The position numbers and the translations under genes were made by a program. Below are positions 1 to 12,065 of a DNA stretch of 64,000 bases, piece after piece. How positions within the stretch are numbered: the stretch's first letter is position 1; every line of letters begins with the position of its first letter. Location: the NCBI GenBank assembly GCA_963422465.1, contig OY730175.1, positions 3,100,001 to 3,164,000 of the forward strand, read 5' to 3'. Source of the DNA: Lichina pygmaea (lineage: Eukaryota > Ascomycota > Lichinomycetes > Lichinales > Lichinaceae). The notes below the pieces were generated by a model. It ran no database searches, was not told the DNA's origin, and worked only from the letters and a program-made list of their open reading frames with translations.

Positions 1-101
1 AAAAGTAACATGAAACAATTAACAACTGTGAGATGTGGTATATAATAGCAGTGACAGAGGTAGAGCCTGGGCCTACTACAAGAGTGTCTATATAGCCCAA
101 G
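1..101. other. Flank left of LINE A1, no gene seen
   Basis: AT-rich sequence without a coding signal. Its last 12 bases (90-101, atatagcccaag) are repeated exactly at 5406-5417, so this is the pre-insertion target of the LINE that follows. Confidence 0.6.
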
Positions 102-603
102 CAACTCTTCCCAGAACCACGCTGTTCAAGGACCATCACTTTTGGTAAAGAAAGCAATTTGTCATATGTTCTGGAAAACAGCCGACATCCTGTCCTGACC
201 CACCCAAACCTTAAGGTGAAAACCCATCACCTTTGAGAATCACACTTGATTGTCAAAAGTTGTGATCTTGGAATCCACGATCTGTTTCTTCAACAACCAG
301 CAATCCAGCCACAACCAGAGAGAGAGAGTCTCAGGATAAGAGGAATGGTTAGAGTCTTACTGACTCTGGAGCTAGCAGAGTCCTTGACTCAAGGAAAGTC
401 TAGATAGGGGGTCTGGTCCCTAGTCTAGGCAAATACTCCTAGCTTTACCCAGAGCTTAGTTGGAATAAGCTGCCCAGAAAAGTCTAGTCTTGGGGTCTGG
501 TCCCAGGACTAGATTATTACTGCTGGGAAACCAGGTGACTCCTCTCTCTCTGGCACTACTTCACAGACTGGAAACAGTTAACCTGTGCCAAGCAAGCTCC
601 ACC

Positions 604-1998
604 ATGACACTAAAAAAGAAAAAACCCACTTCTTTAGAAACCAATCCCAGAGCACCACTAGCCACACCAGCTTCCAGTCTCTCTAACACTCAAGCCAGTC
701 CTCCCACCACTGAAAGTACTATACAGAAAGACTGGGAACTTCTTAACTCCTGGCTGAAAACCCAACCAGTTCCAGAACCAGTCAGAAAAAGCTGGGAGAA
801 CCTTAAGCAAAAACTCTCTGCAGAGCTGCAGACTAGCACTGTCCAACCTCTAGCTTCTGGCATTACCAACAAGATTATCCAGGAGCTTGAAAACCTCAAC
901 AAACATCTAGATAGACAAGAGGCAAAACTATCTTATGCACAGGCAGCTGCAAAAACTTCCTCTGCTCAAATTCCACTAGCTTCCAGAATTCTCAAAGAGG
1001 TTCTGGTACACCCTGGGCACCAGACTCCAGACATGGCCAACAGAACCCATGTCCAGCTCTTCCAAGCTCTCCAAGACAGACTCCCAAGCTCTTATAACAA
1101 ACAGATCAGGGCAGTGAGAAAACTCCCATCAGGGGATATTCTTATTCACACAGAGAGCCAGGAAACTAAGCTTTTTCTGGAAAAGGATTCCTCCTGGACT
1201 GCAACTATCTTCAACACAAAGGCAATAGTCCAGCCCAAGAGATTCCCAGTTCTGGTTCATGGAGTCAGAACAGCAGATATCCAGCCAGAGAATCTGGAGG
1301 ACACCTGCAAAAAAATCCAGACTAGCAACCCTTCTCTTGGCAAACAGATCACTATTCTGAGAGTATATTGGTCCAAGAAATCCATAGCTCAAAAGAAACA
1401 GGTCACCTCTCTCCAACTGGATCTCTCTACTCCCCAACAGGCTAATCTTCTTATTGAGAATGGACTAGTGCTGGGACACAGACTACATGAAGTGGAACCC
1501 TTCCTGGCAAACACAGTTATTGCACAATACTTCAAGTGCTTTGGCTATAGCCACCAAGCTCATGCCTGCAGGAACAGAACTGCCTGTGGAGCATGTGGTG
1601 GACAACATGAGAGGAGAGCATGCCCAATTCCTGAAAACTTGCTGAAACCAAAATACTGCAATTGCCAGGGATCTCACCCAGCCTGGGCTAGCACATGCCC
1701 AGTACGCCAGGAAGCAGCCAAGAGAGCCAGGGAAGCTTGGATTTCATGTCCAGGGAAGTATGAGATCCCAATCTCTACATCTCTGACACCAGTACCCCAA
1801 TCTCCAGCTACATCTTTCTCTTTCTCCCAGCCACTCCCAGGGGGGAAAAAACGTAAAACAGCTGAGCCAACCAGAAGCTCAGAGAGAATCAGGGGAAGCT
1901 GTCCAGAAGTTCAAACTCTTGGGGCAAGATCAACAAATAATAAGGGAAAAGTATCAGCCAACCCTTTCAAGATCTTTGAAGATAAGATGTCTACATGA
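604..1998 (+). CDS. LINE A1 ORF1: zinc-knuckle RNA-binding (gag-like) protein
   Basis: An open frame of 464 aa. I chose ATG 604 (MTLKKKK) because the near-intact copy at 54,894 starts at the matching place; the frame upstream lacks an ATG. The N-terminal third is Ser/Pro/Gln-rich, the middle is conserved between copies (GDILIHTESQETK, FPVLVHGVRT), and three zinc knuckles lie at about residues 309-365. Proteins of this type bind the LINE RNA to form the retrotransposition particle. Compared with copy A4, the first Cys of knuckle 1 (residue 309) and of knuckle 3 (residue 351) are Tyr, so two knuckles are probably inactive although the frame is open. The stop codon overlaps the ORF2 start as ATGA. 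Confidence 0.85.
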   Translation: MTLKKKKPTSLETNPRAPLATPASSLSNTQASPPTTESTIQKDWELLNSWLKTQPVPEPVRKSWENLKQKLSAELQTSTVQPLASGITNKIIQELENLNKHLDRQEAKLSYAQAAAKTSSAQIPLASRILKEVLVHPGHQTPDMANRTHVQLFQALQDRLPSSYNKQIRAVRKLPSGDILIHTESQETKLFLEKDSSWTATIFNTKAIVQPKRFPVLVHGVRTADIQPENLEDTCKKIQTSNPSLGKQITILRVYWSKKSIAQKKQVTSLQLDLSTPQQANLLIENGLVLGHRLHEVEPFLANTVIAQYFKCFGYSHQAHACRNRTACGACGGQHERRACPIPENLLKPKYCNCQGSHPAWASTCPVRQEAAKRAREAWISCPGKYEIPISTSLTPVPQSPATSFSFSQPLPGGKKRKTAEPTRSSERIRGSCPEVQTLGARSTNNKGKVSANPFKIFEDKMST

Positions 1999-4900
1999 AA
2001 GACTCAAAGCTCACACTTCTCCAGTATAATGTGCAAAAAAGCCAATCAGTCTAATAGCTACTTCTAACAACCTCAGCTCTTCAAGCGGTGGACATTATTG
2101 CACTTCAAGAACTCTGGAAAAACTCTCACCTGGAGATAAGCACCTCTACTGTTTTCTCTTCTTTTCTTCCTCTTTACTGTTCAGAGATTGGTAGAACACT
2201 TTTTCTTATTAATAAAAACCTGAAACTCTCTTCTCTTCATCCTACTTTCTGGAGTAAAGACTTTATTTCTCCTGAAATCTACTTGGAAAACTCTTCTACT
2301 TCTCTTTGGGTGCATAATCTTTACTTTACCCCATCAAGTCAAGAAAACTATACAGAGGCATCAGAAGCTCTTCTCTGTTTACTCCAAAATGCTTTACAAG
2401 TACAAGGACAACATATTCTTCTCACAGATTCAAACCTCCACCACCCAGACTGGTCAAAGAAAAGAAGACTGTACTCTGACACTACAAACAAGTTTCAAGG
2501 TCTAATGAAAGATTTAAATCTGGATTTAGCTATTGCACCTTTTACTCCCACCAGAGCAAGATCTCTTTCAGAAAAACCATGTTCTGCAATTGATCTGTCT
2601 TTTATTTCTTCTTCTCTTTCTAACTCCCTGATTTTCTCTAAAGTGGCTCTCCAGTTCTTTCATGGGTCTGACCACAGACCTATACTAACTAGCCTGGACC
2701 TGGATCCTCCAAGGAAAACCTGGAAGCCAGAAAGGAACTGGAAGACACTGGACTCAAACCTTGCAAGAGTAGAGTGTGAGAAGCTACAGCTACCTTCCCA
2801 CTTTCAAGACAAGAATGAAGTGGATAAGTACTTGGAGTACCTGGACAACTTTCTCCAAGAAGTGGCAAGCAAATGTACACAGCTCCAGAAGCAATCTGGT
2901 CACTCAGTTCCCTGGTGGAACCAAGACATCCAAAACAAGGTTAGAGAGGAAAGAAGAGTAAGAAGACAAGTTCTCAGAGGACAGGCATCCCAAGAAGACC
3001 TTGAGCAAGCAACTAAGAACAAGAAAAAAGCAGTCAGAGAGGGAAAGCAGACCACCTTCAGACAACAAGTCCATGAGCTAGCCAGTTCTTCAAAATTCTG
3101 GAAGCTTGCAAAGTGGGGAAAAACAAAAGCCAACAGGACTCCTGATCTTCCCCTGGTCCCAGATTTGGAAACACAAGAAGGACTAGCTAAAACCTTTGAG
3201 GAGAAGACAAAAGTATTCTCAGCCCAGTTCTTCCCCAAAGCACTTGTTCCAGAACCAAGTACAGAGAGTTCCCAGAGTACTCCAGAGATCCAGCTCTCTC
3301 AGGAAGTTACTGCTGAAGAAGTGGAACAAATCCTGAACAAAAAGAAACCTTTCACAGCAGGGGGAAAAGATAAGCTGCCAAATGGATTTCTGAAAGCTCT
3401 GGGTTCCAAGTTCTGCCAAGCTATAGCTGTTCTCACATCAACATGCTGGAGACTGGAATACTTTCCAGAGAGGTTCAAGAATGCAAAGACAGTCTGTCTA
3501 AGAAAACCTGGTACAGGATGCTATAACCAAGCTAAAGCCTGGCGCCCTATAGCTTTGCTAAACACAACTGGCAAGCTGATGGAAGCTATTACAGCAACCA
3601 GGCTCAGCAAGGTAGCAGAAGAAGCTAGACTTTTGCCAGAAATCCAGATAGGCTTCAGGAAAGGAAGATCAACTGAATCAGCACTTTTCCTACTAACTTC
3701 CCAAGTGGAAAAAGTCTGGAAGGAAGGCATGGTTGCATCTCTACTTTCTCTGGATAACTCAGGAGCCTATGACAGAGTTCTACCCAAGATCCTCCAACAA
3801 ATCCTAGAGAGAAAAGAAATTCCTCTCTGGCTATCTTCCTGGATTCTCTCTTTCTGCACCAGTTGTTCTACCACTCTTGTGTTTGATGACTCTGAGTCTT
3901 CTGCTATTCCTATTCACTGTGGAGTTCCCCAAGGTTCCCCTTTATCTCCTATTCTGTTTCTATTTTATATTTCTGAACTTCATGAAACTGTACACTCTCC
4001 TTCCACTGGTGTTTCTGCTCTGGGATTTGCAGATGATACAAATCTGCTTGCATTTGGACACTCTCTAAAAAGCAACCTTCTGAAGTTGAAGAACACACAC
4101 CTCAAATGTCTATCATGGGCTGCAAGACATGGAATAGTCTTCTCTCCTGAGAAATATAAAATACTTCATTTTTCCAGAAGAAGATCAGACAATCTTCAGC
4201 TTAAGCTCAGACTGGGGAATGTGATTCTAAGACCAAAAGAAGAAGTGCGAGTATTAGGAGTGTACCTGGATGCAAAACTCCACTGGCATAAGCACCAGAG
4301 AATTATTCTTCAAAAAGCTCAGAAAGCACTTTCCTCTTTTTCTAGAACTTCATATTCTACTTGGGGTTTCCCAGTCCTCACATCACGTCTTGTGTACACT
4401 GCAATACTCAGATCTTTACTGAGTTATGCTGTGGGGATCTGGTTCAATCCTCTAAGAAAATCTTCTAATATCTCTTCTCTTAGCACATTCCAGAACAAAT
4501 GCCTGAGACTTATTGGAGGTGCCTTCAAAGCCACTCCATCTTTCTTATTAGAGAGTGAGATTTTTCTTTTACCTCTAGATCTCTATTTCAAATTTCGCAC
4601 AGCCTGTTTTCTCTCTTCTATTCAAACCTCCTCTCTGAAAACACTTCTGGACAATATCTTTTCCAATATCTCCCACTATGCCTCTTCTGTGAAGAAACCT
4701 TTAAAGGAATCCTCAACTATCTCCCCCTATTGGAAGTTCACTTGGTTAAACCAATTAACTACTAACCAGGCTAGTTCAAAGAAAGAACTACAGAAACTCT
4801 TTGTTAAAGAGTGGGAAAACCAATAGGAGGAGAAGAAAAGAAGAAGCTACTCTGGGTGGCAGGTGTTTTGTCAAAAGCCTCACCACAACAACCTGAAGCT

Positions 4901-5237
4901 CTACAAAAAGCTACAGAAAGCTGAGGCAAGTCTACTACTACAAACCAGAACTGGGAGAATTGGCCTGGCAAGTTTTCTATTCGGAGCTGGAGTTCCAGAT
5001 TTTCCTACCCCTTTATGTGTCTGTGGTCAAGCGGAAGAGACAGTGAAACATATCACCTCTTCATGCTCTCTTTATTCAAGTCAAAGACAGCAAGCTCCTT
5101 TTAATTCTCAAAATTTCACTTCTATTATTTCAAACCCAGAGCTTCTACAGAAGTTTCTATACTGGTTCATGACTTTGAAAAGACTGAACCAGTTTAATCT
5201 AGCTTTCAAACTCCACTATTCACACTCTAATATCTAG
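1995..5237 (+). pseudogene. LINE A1 ORF2: endonuclease-reverse transcriptase, three stops
   Basis: The frame starts at ATG 1995 inside the ORF1 stop (ATGA). Visible parts in order are: an APE-like endonuclease (LLQYNVQKS, ALQELW, TDSNLHHPDW, SDHRPI); an RT with fingers (RPIALLNTTGKLMEA), palm (GFADDTNLLAF) and thumb; and a C-terminal CxC-x8-H-x4-C knuckle (CVCGQAEETVKHITSSC). No RNase H lies between RT and knuckle. In-frame stops are TAA-TAG at 2052-2057 and TAG at 4824-4826. Against copy A4 these are CAA to TAA, GAG to TAG and TGG to TAG; two of the three are C-to-T type changes. Otherwise the frame is continuous. The product would reverse-transcribe the LINE RNA at a nicked target. Confidence 0.88.
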
Positions 5238-5417
5238 AAGTGTTCTTTCTACCAGTCACTACAAGATTTCCTTTTGCTACATCCTCTAGTCACCCCCAGT
5301 CCTCAGTTTTTATTCCTCTAAAGGTTTTCTGAAGAAAATCACTCTTAGCTAGAAGATCTGCATGGCTGAAAAGCTACTATCAGTGTAAGAATCAAATACA
5401 AAAAAATATAGCCCAAG

Positions 5418-5557
5418 AGGACAGATGTGCATGCTGGTTTGTACAAAGTGTAGGCTTAGACTGCAAACAACAAGCTCAGGCAGCAAACTACAGTTGGAGT
5501 GTGGACTCTGGGCTGGTGACCCAGCACTCCAAAGCAGAATTCCAGGAGTAAGTATGT
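5418..5557. other. Short spacer between LINE A1 and LINE B3, no gene seen
   Basis: About 140 bp without coding signal or recognised repeat. Its last 14 bases (5544-5557) recur at 6664-6677 as the TSD of LINE B3, so it once ran directly into 6678-6779. Confidence 0.5.
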
Positions 5558-6663
5558 TTATTTTTATTTTTATTTTATTCTTACTCTGATTTGGCTGGTG
5601 AGTCATGCAGAACTTCTAGATACATGCTTTTTTTCCCAGAAAACCTTTGAAGAGATAAAAACTGAGACTTGGGTAAGACTAGGGAATTGTCTGGAAGAAT
5701 ATGCAGTGTCTGGAGAAAATAAAATCACAGCGATGATAGGTTTTCTGGTAAGAGTTGGTGTGCTAAGTTAAACTGGTCTAGTTTTTTCAAAGACATAAAC
5801 CAGAGAAGAAATTCTTTAAGCACTTTAGACTTTTGAAGTAAAGTAGAGAAATTGTAGAAAAGAAAAGTGGCTTGCTGTCTTTGAGTAAGAAACTTGTTAC
5901 AAGAGAAAGTGATATGTTGAGCAGTCTCTTCTCCAAAACTACAGGAATATAGAGAGGATTGGAAGTCTGGAACATTTGCTCTGAAAAGAAAGCTGGCTAG
6001 TCCTATCCTTGCTGATAGAATCTGCAAGTAAAGACTAGCTTCAGCTTTTCTCAGGTCTTTGAAAACTTTAAGATTTTTCCTTTGGGGTAGTCTGCAAAAT
6101 AGGTCCCAGACTGGAGAACACTTCTGTCTGTTTGCCTGCTATCTGGCTTCCCACTCTTTCTGAAACACTTCTTGAAATTGTTTCTTAGAGTAATCTTGGT
6201 TAGTGGTTAGTTCTTCTAGCTATCTTGCTTTCCAGTTAGGTGTGACAGTAGACAAAGACTTTGGGGGTGTTCTCAGAGTAGAAACAAAAACAGTGATCTG
6301 GGAAAAGAGGTTATAAAGAAGTGAGAAGAGAGGATCAGAAGAAGTATTAGAAAAATAGAAAGATTGTAGGAAAGTTGCTGTTCTGAATTTGAAATAGAGA
6401 TCAAGAGGTGGTAGGAAGAGTTCTCCTTCAATAAGAAATGTAGGAGTAGCTTTAAAGACACTTTCTATAGTTTTTAGACACTTAGTCTGGAAAAGATTTA
6501 GAGAAGAAATATTAGAAGGTTTTTTGTAGAGATTGAACCAGACTTCTACTGCATAGCTGAGAAGTGATCTCAGTATTGCAGTGTAGACAAGTCTAGCAGA
6601 GAGAACAGGTAGACTCCATGTAGAAAAGGTAGTTCTGGAAAGTTCTGAGAAAAACTTGGAAGC
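5558..6663 (-). mobile_element. LINE B3: 5'-truncated family-B LINE, ORF2 3' end
   Basis: Read on the minus strand, this is the last 1.1 kb of a family-B LINE: the region after the RT, the C-terminal knuckle (CSFGEETAQHITFSC), the 3' UTR and an A-rich tail at 5558-5590. A 14-bp TSD with one mismatch flanks it (aggagtaagtatgt at 5544-5557, aggagtgagtatgt at 6664-6677), so it is a complete insertion truncated at its 5' end, as target-primed reverse transcription often leaves. The frame is broken in several places. The clearest open part is 5725-6027. Confidence 0.85.
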
Positions 6664-6677
6664 AGGAGTGAGTATGT

Positions 6678-6779
6678 ACAGCAGAGTGCAAGAGATCTTG
6701 GGACTGTGGGAAAGTGTGGTAGAGACTCTGTGAGGAAGGTGCCAACTCTACACTATGTTCTGGCATAGTACAACTGTGG
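6678..6779. other. Spacer between LINE B3 and LINE A2, nothing recognised
   Basis: About 100 bp with no coding or repeat signal that I recognise. It continues the pre-insertion sequence of 5418-5557. Confidence 0.4.
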
Positions 6780-8100
6780 CCCAGGAGGTAACCACTGAAG
6801 AAGTAGAGTAAATTCTGAACAAGAAGAAACTTTTTACAGCAGAAGGAAAAGACAAACTGCCAAATAGATTTCTGAAAGCTCTGGGTCCCAAGTTCTGCCA
6901 AGCTATAGCTGTTCTCACATCAACATGCTGAAGACTGGAATACTTTCCAGAGAGATTCAAGAATGTAAAAACAGTCTGTCTAAGAAAACCTGGTAAAGGA
7001 ATTTATAACCAAGCTAAAGTCTGGCACTCTATAGCTCTGCTAAACACAACTAACAAGCTGATGGAAGCTATTACAGCAGCCAGACTAAGCAAGATAGCAG
7101 AAGAAGCCAAACTCTTGCCAGAAATCCAGATAGAGTTCAGGAAAGACAGATCAACTGAATCAGCACTTTTTCTTCTAACTTCCCAAATAGAAAAAGTCTG
7201 GAAAGAAAGTATAGTTGTATCTCTACTTTCTCTGGATATCTCAGGAGTATATGATAGAGTTCTTCCAGAGATTCTCCAAAAGATCCTGGAGAGAAAAGAA
7301 ATTCCTCTCTGGCTAACTTCTTGGATCTTCTTTTTCTGTATTAGACATACCACCACTCTAGTTTTTGATGACTCTGAGTTCTCTTCTATTCCTATTCACT
7401 GTGAAGTTCCCCAAGATTCCTCTTTGTCTTCTATTCTTTTTCTATTCTATATTTCTGAACTTTATAAGACTGTATATTCTTCTACTGCTGGTGTTTCTAC
7501 TCTGGGATTCGCAGATGATACAAATCTGCTTACATTTAGACACTCTCTTAAAAGCAACTTTCTGAAGTTGAAGAACACACATCTTAAATATCTATCTTGG
7601 GCTGCAAGATATAGAATAGTCTTCTCTTCTGAGGAATATGAAATTCTTTATTTTTCCTGAAGAAGATCAGACAATCTGCAGTTCAAGCTTAGACTTGGGA
7701 ATGTGATTCTAAAACCAAAAAAGAAGTGTGAGTATTAGAAGTATACCTGGATGCCAAACTCCACTGGCACAAACACCAGAGAATTATTCTTCAAAAAGTA
7801 CAAAAAGCACTATCTTCTCTTTCTAGAACCTCTTACTCCACCTAGAACTTTCCAGTTCTCACAGCATATTTTGTGTACATTGCAATCCTCAGATCTGTAC
7901 TGAGCTATGCAGTGGGGATTTAGTTCAACCCACTCAGAAAGTCTTCTAATATTTCCTCTCTTACTATATTCCAAAACAAATATCTGAGACTTATTGGGAG
8001 TGCTTTCAAAGCCACTTCTTCTTTTCCATTAGAGAGTGAGCTTTTTCTTTTACCTCTAGATCTCCATTTTAAATTTCACACAGCCTGTTTTCTCTCTTCC
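6780..8100 (+). mobile_element. LINE A2, first part: internal ORF2 fragment with RT core
   Basis: A family-A ORF2 fragment. It starts within the linker before the RT (VTTEEVE) and runs through the palm (GFADDTNLLTF) to the thumb, ending near 8100. It carries several stops where A4 has Gln, Trp or Arg codons; the longest open run is 7061-7660. The next recognisable family-A sequence is at 18,947, same strand, about 190 bp further along the family-A sequence. I therefore read 8101-18,946 as later insertions that split this copy, with a small deletion at the site. Both ends of the whole copy are incomplete. Confidence 0.8.
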
Positions 8101-9236
8101 ATCAGCAAAAACAGAATTTATGTATTGTGGTATAGAGTGCCCAGGACACCTGGAACACCAAAGTAAAAAAACACTATTATTTACACTATCAGATGCTATC
8201 AACAACATCAGATGAAGTTAATTCCATACTAAGGAAAGTTAGTCACCAGCTGCCATCAGGTGATAAGCAGTATCTAGACATCTTGTACCAGGCAGAAGAT
8301 AGCAGCTTCTGGTCAAAAAAACATCTAGACAATAGCTATAAACTACAGCAGACTAAGCAACACACACCTGACTCTGCCAGACAGGTTCTCACTATCAGGA
8401 CATTCTCTATCATCTATAGAATATTGAATAGCAACTGTCAGAAGCTGTGCAGCTTGCACAAGTGCCTGACTGAGTTTGGCTGCATGTCATCTTGCTTAGC
8501 AGTCATGTGACATGTACATACCAAGTCATGTGATCATTAAGCAAGATTTATATAAGCAGGCCTTCTCTCTGACACTGGTTGAGAGACCAGTTGTCAGTTT
8601 CTATCTATTGAGTGATACTCTACAGACTTACTTGACAATACCTTTCAGGCACCTTTCAGTAGCCACCTAGAGAATAGGCCTTTATCACAACTCTGTCCTG
8701 CTAAGACTCTAGCAATCTTACAGTTCTGATAACTTTTTCCTTCAAGAAAGCAGCCCAGAGCGGTGATTTTAATTATGAAAATCTTCATGATTATAACTGA
8801 CCAGTAACAGGGTGTAACAATCTGCTGTGCAGCTGCCCACCAGAGTGCCAACATAGCTGCTACTCAAAGACCATCATGTGATCATGATGGAAGCCTATCA
8901 CCAGATGATGGAAGCTCTGCAGAGAAGTTGTTGGATGATAACAACACAGCTTCTGCAGGAAGGCCTGCAGGTTGCCTGGCAATCTGACTGTTGCAAGACA
9001 AGATTGCTGGACTCTTAGGTACTTTGGACATCACTTTTCACATCCCTGTACAGACTGCTGCAAGTGGCTGTGCAGTTTGGGTAGATAAAAGCAAAAGCTG
9101 AGCTGCTAAGTCTGAGTCACCTACAATGCCTCACTTAGAGGAAAAGGTACAACTCAAGTGCAAGCAGCTTTGCAAGCTTAAGGCTAGACTTGAGATTCTT
9201 CAAATAGACAAGAAGATTGACCACCTTCAGTGACAT
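8101..9236 (+). mobile_element. LTR-retrotransposon fragment: probable LTR plus leader, family unresolved
   Basis: A TATA-like box (tttatataagcagg, near 8549) precedes a segment (about 8588-8715) that is clearly repeated in inverse orientation at about 18,505-18,632. In the inverse copy that segment lies at the end of a sequence with LTR features, so this is probably the R-U5-leader part of the same family. The likely LTR end is near 8640. A short open frame at 9129-9233 (MPHLEEKVQLKCKQ) may be the start of a gag gene. The fragment stops where LINE B-minus begins. It is a broken remnant. Confidence 0.5.
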
Positions 9237-9240
9237 GCTT

Positions 9241-11797
9241 TTTATTTTATTTTATTTTATTCTTACACTGATTTAGCTGTAGAGCTATACAGAACTTCTA
9301 GGTATATGTTTGTTTCTCCAGAAAATCTTTGGAGGAATAAAAACTGGAGCTTGGGAGAGACTAGAGAAAATCTTGAGGAATATGCAGTAGCTAAGGAAAT
9401 TTGTACATGTAGCTATTTGTTAAAACAAATAGTTGACTTGGTAAAGCTTAGAAAGAGAGTTAGTGGGCTAGGTTGAACTAGTCAAGTTTTTTCAAAGACA
9501 TAAACCAGAAAAGAAGTTTAGGAAGTAGCTTGGAGAAGAATAAGATAGATAGGAAATCTTGTAGAGGGAATTGCACTTATTGTCTTTAGTTTGAAAATTT
9601 GTTACAGAAAAAATTGATATGTTGGGCTGTTTCTTCTCCAAAACCACAGATGTATAGAGAGGAGTTAAAGTCTGGGACATTTACTCTGAAAAGAAAACTG
9701 GCCAGTCCTATTCTTGCTGACAGAATTTGAAGGAATAGACTAGACTCAGCTTTTCTTAAATCTTTGAAGATATTGAGATTTTTCTTCTGTGGCCTTCTGG
9801 TGAACATGTCCTAAATAGCAGAACAATTTCCTCTACTTACCTGCTATCTGGCTTCCTATTCTTTATGGAAAACTTTCTGTAGACTTTTCTTTGAGAAGTC
9901 TTGGTTAGTAGTTAGTTATTCCAGTCAGACTGTTCTCCAGTTTAGAGAAATAGTTGTCAGAGACTTTGGTGCAGTTCTGAGAGAAGAAACATAGAGGGAA
10001 ATTTGACTGTGTAGTTTGTGGAGAAGTGTAGAAGAAGAGTTGGGTAGTGTGTTTGAATAGAAAGATAAAAGAAAACATGCTGTTCTCAGCTTGAAGTATA
10101 AGTCTAGAGAGAGTAGAAATAGTTCTGATTCAAGTAGGAAAATAGGAGTGGCTTTAAAGACATCTTCTATAGTTTTTAGATATTTATTTTAGAAAGTAGA
10201 TAATGAAATAATATTAGAGAGTTTCTTTTAGGGATTGAACCAGACTCCTACTGTATAGCTAAGAAGAGATCTTAGTATAGTAGTGTAGACATAACATACT
10301 GTTAGGACTGGTAGTCCTCAAGTAGAGTAGGTTGTTCTGGATAAAGCTGAGAAATATTTGGAAACTTTCTGTGACATGATTTTTGGTGTTTTTTCCAGAT
10401 ACGTTTTGAGTCAAAGTAAAGTCCCAAGATACACACTTCTTCTTTTAGTTGAAGTACCACTTCTCCAAGTCTTAGACTAAGCTGAAGATTATCTCTTCTT
10501 TTTCTAGAAACATAGAGAAGTTCATACTTTTCAGGTGTAAACTTCATACTATGTTTTCTTGCTCAGTCCTGACATTTAGAATGTGTAGACTTCAACTTGA
10601 GAAGGTTGCTTTTCAAGGAAGAGGAGAATGCAGGAAGATTAGTGTTATCTGCAAAACCAAGTGCTGAAACTTCTTTCTCAGGGGTGTGTACAGTATTGTG
10701 TAGTTCTGAGATATAGAAAAAAATAGAATAGAAGAGAAAGATGATTCTTGAGGGACTCCACAGTATATAGAGAACTGGGGGAACTCTGAGTTATCAAACA
10801 CAAGAGAGGTAGTGTGTGAAGTAGTGAAAGAAAAAATCTAGGATACAAACCACTTGGGAATCTTTCTCTTAATCAGGATCTTTCTGAGAACTTCTGGCAA
10901 GACTCTGTTATAGGCTCCAGAGATGTCCAGAGAGAGAAGACTAGCAACTATTTCTTTTTTCCAGATCTTTTCTACCTGGGAGGTCAGAAGAAAAAATGCT
11001 GATTCTGTTGATCTTTCTTTTCTGAATCCTATCTGGATTTCTGGCAAGAGATTTTCTTTCTCAGCTAGTTCACTTAGTCTTGCAGCTGTAATAGCTTCTA
11101 TTAGCTTTCCAATTGTATTCAGGAGAGCTATAGGACACTATACTTTTACTTGACAGTAGGATCTCTTGCCAGGTTTTCTTAGACAGATTGTCTTGGCTGA
11201 CTTGTATCTGTCTGGGAAGTATTCCAGTCTCCAGCAAGTCTCCAAAGCCTTGGAAATTCTTTTGTTGAAGAGGTCTCCCAGTGCTTTTAGAAATCTATTT
11301 AGTAGAGTGTCTTGGCCTGGTGCTGAGAGAGGTTTTTTCTTCTTTAGAACTTCCTGTACTTCTTTCTTGGAGACTTCTTGAGATAGTTGCTATTCCTGGG
11401 TTTCTTCTGGCAGGTCCTGTTTCTCTGGCTCTGGCTGTAGGGGAAGAGGGAAGAATTAAGTCCTGAAAGCTTCTGTTTTCTCTTCAAAAGACTTTGCCAG
11501 CTGTCTTTGTTGTCCTATAAGTTCTGGGACTATTGGTAGGTCAGAAACTTTGCCAGCTTTTTCTTTTCCTTATTTGGCAATTCTTCAGTAGTCCTGGGTT
11601 TCTGCTAGCTGGTGAAGATATATTCTGAATATCTTTCTTTTGGCTTGTGTGATCAGACTTTTTTTCTTTTTAGTTATCTCCTCCAGTCTGGTGGTTTCCT
11701 CTTGGCCTTGAAGTACTTTTCTTCTTACTTTTCTTTCCTCCTGGATTATTTCTTTGATTTCCTGGTTCCACTATAGTACTGCATATCTGGACTCTTT
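9241..11797 (-). mobile_element. LINE B-minus, 3' part (ORF2 second half and tail)
   Basis: On the minus strand, this holds the second half of a family-B ORF2, from the endonuclease-RT linker through RT blocks (QIGFRKERSTESAFFLL) to the C-terminal knuckle (CGFGEETAQHINFFC), then the 3' UTR and an A-rich tail at 9241-9262. It continues the element at 15,479-18,460: the two parts are separated by a plus-strand LINE whose TSD (ctggactcttt) is found at 11,787-11,797 and again at 15,479-15,489. Removing that insertion leaves the minus frame continuous across the site. ORF2 is heavily decayed, with many stops and frameshifts. Confidence 0.88.
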
Positions 11798-11803
11798 GCT
11801 CAC

Positions 11804-12065
11804 CAGACCTGGAAGATACACCACTCCAGAAAACATCTCTTCCACTTTTATCTTCTCTCCAAGCCAGACCACCAATACTGGAAGTGGCCCTAATCTATCT
11901 GATAGAGAGGATGGGAAGAAAAGAAAACATGGAGAGCTGGTGAGAACTAGATCAAGTGCAAGACTTAGCTCTCAAGCAACCTCTCTGCAAAACCTGGAGA
12001 CTACCACTAATCTTCCAAAACAAAACTCTTTTGAGATACTTGTGGATTCTAACCCAGAGGTTTGA
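11804..12065 (+). pseudogene. LINE B-plus ORF1, C-terminal remnant
   Basis: Only the C-terminal tail of ORF1 survives, after the zinc knuckles: a low-complexity Ser/Thr/Asn/Lys-rich segment (about 11,804-12,065) that aligns loosely with the family-A tail (KKRKHGE against KKHKTAE, SSARLSS against SSERLRG). Upstream codons in this frame belong to the interrupted LINE. The stop codon TGA shares its last base with the ORF2 start (TGATG at 12,063-12,067). Family A uses ATGA, so the two families couple their ORFs with slightly different overlaps. Confidence 0.75.

Larger units (their letters stand above)
102..5405 (+). mobile_element. LINE A1: full-length Tad1-like non-LTR retrotransposon
   Basis: A full-length two-ORF LINE. 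It has a roughly 500-bp 5' UTR, ORF1 (604-1998), ORF2 (1995-5237), a 3' UTR, and an A-rich tail ending near 5405. A perfect 12-bp TSD (90-101 and 5406-5417) marks both ends, so the 5' end is real and begins with caactcttcccag. The same start is seen in LINE A4 and, inverted, at 18,460 in LINE B-minus. ORF1 encodes zinc knuckles. ORF2 has an APE-type endonuclease, a reverse transcriptase and a C-terminal CCHC motif, the layout of fungal Tad1-clade LINEs, but no RNase H. ORF2 carries three stop codons, so this copy cannot mobilise itself. Confidence 0.9.

Noticed and set aside
490-603. Longer start for LINE A1 ORF1 at 490
   Set aside because: The frame there opens with TTG, not ATG; ATG 604 matches the start of the near-intact copy.
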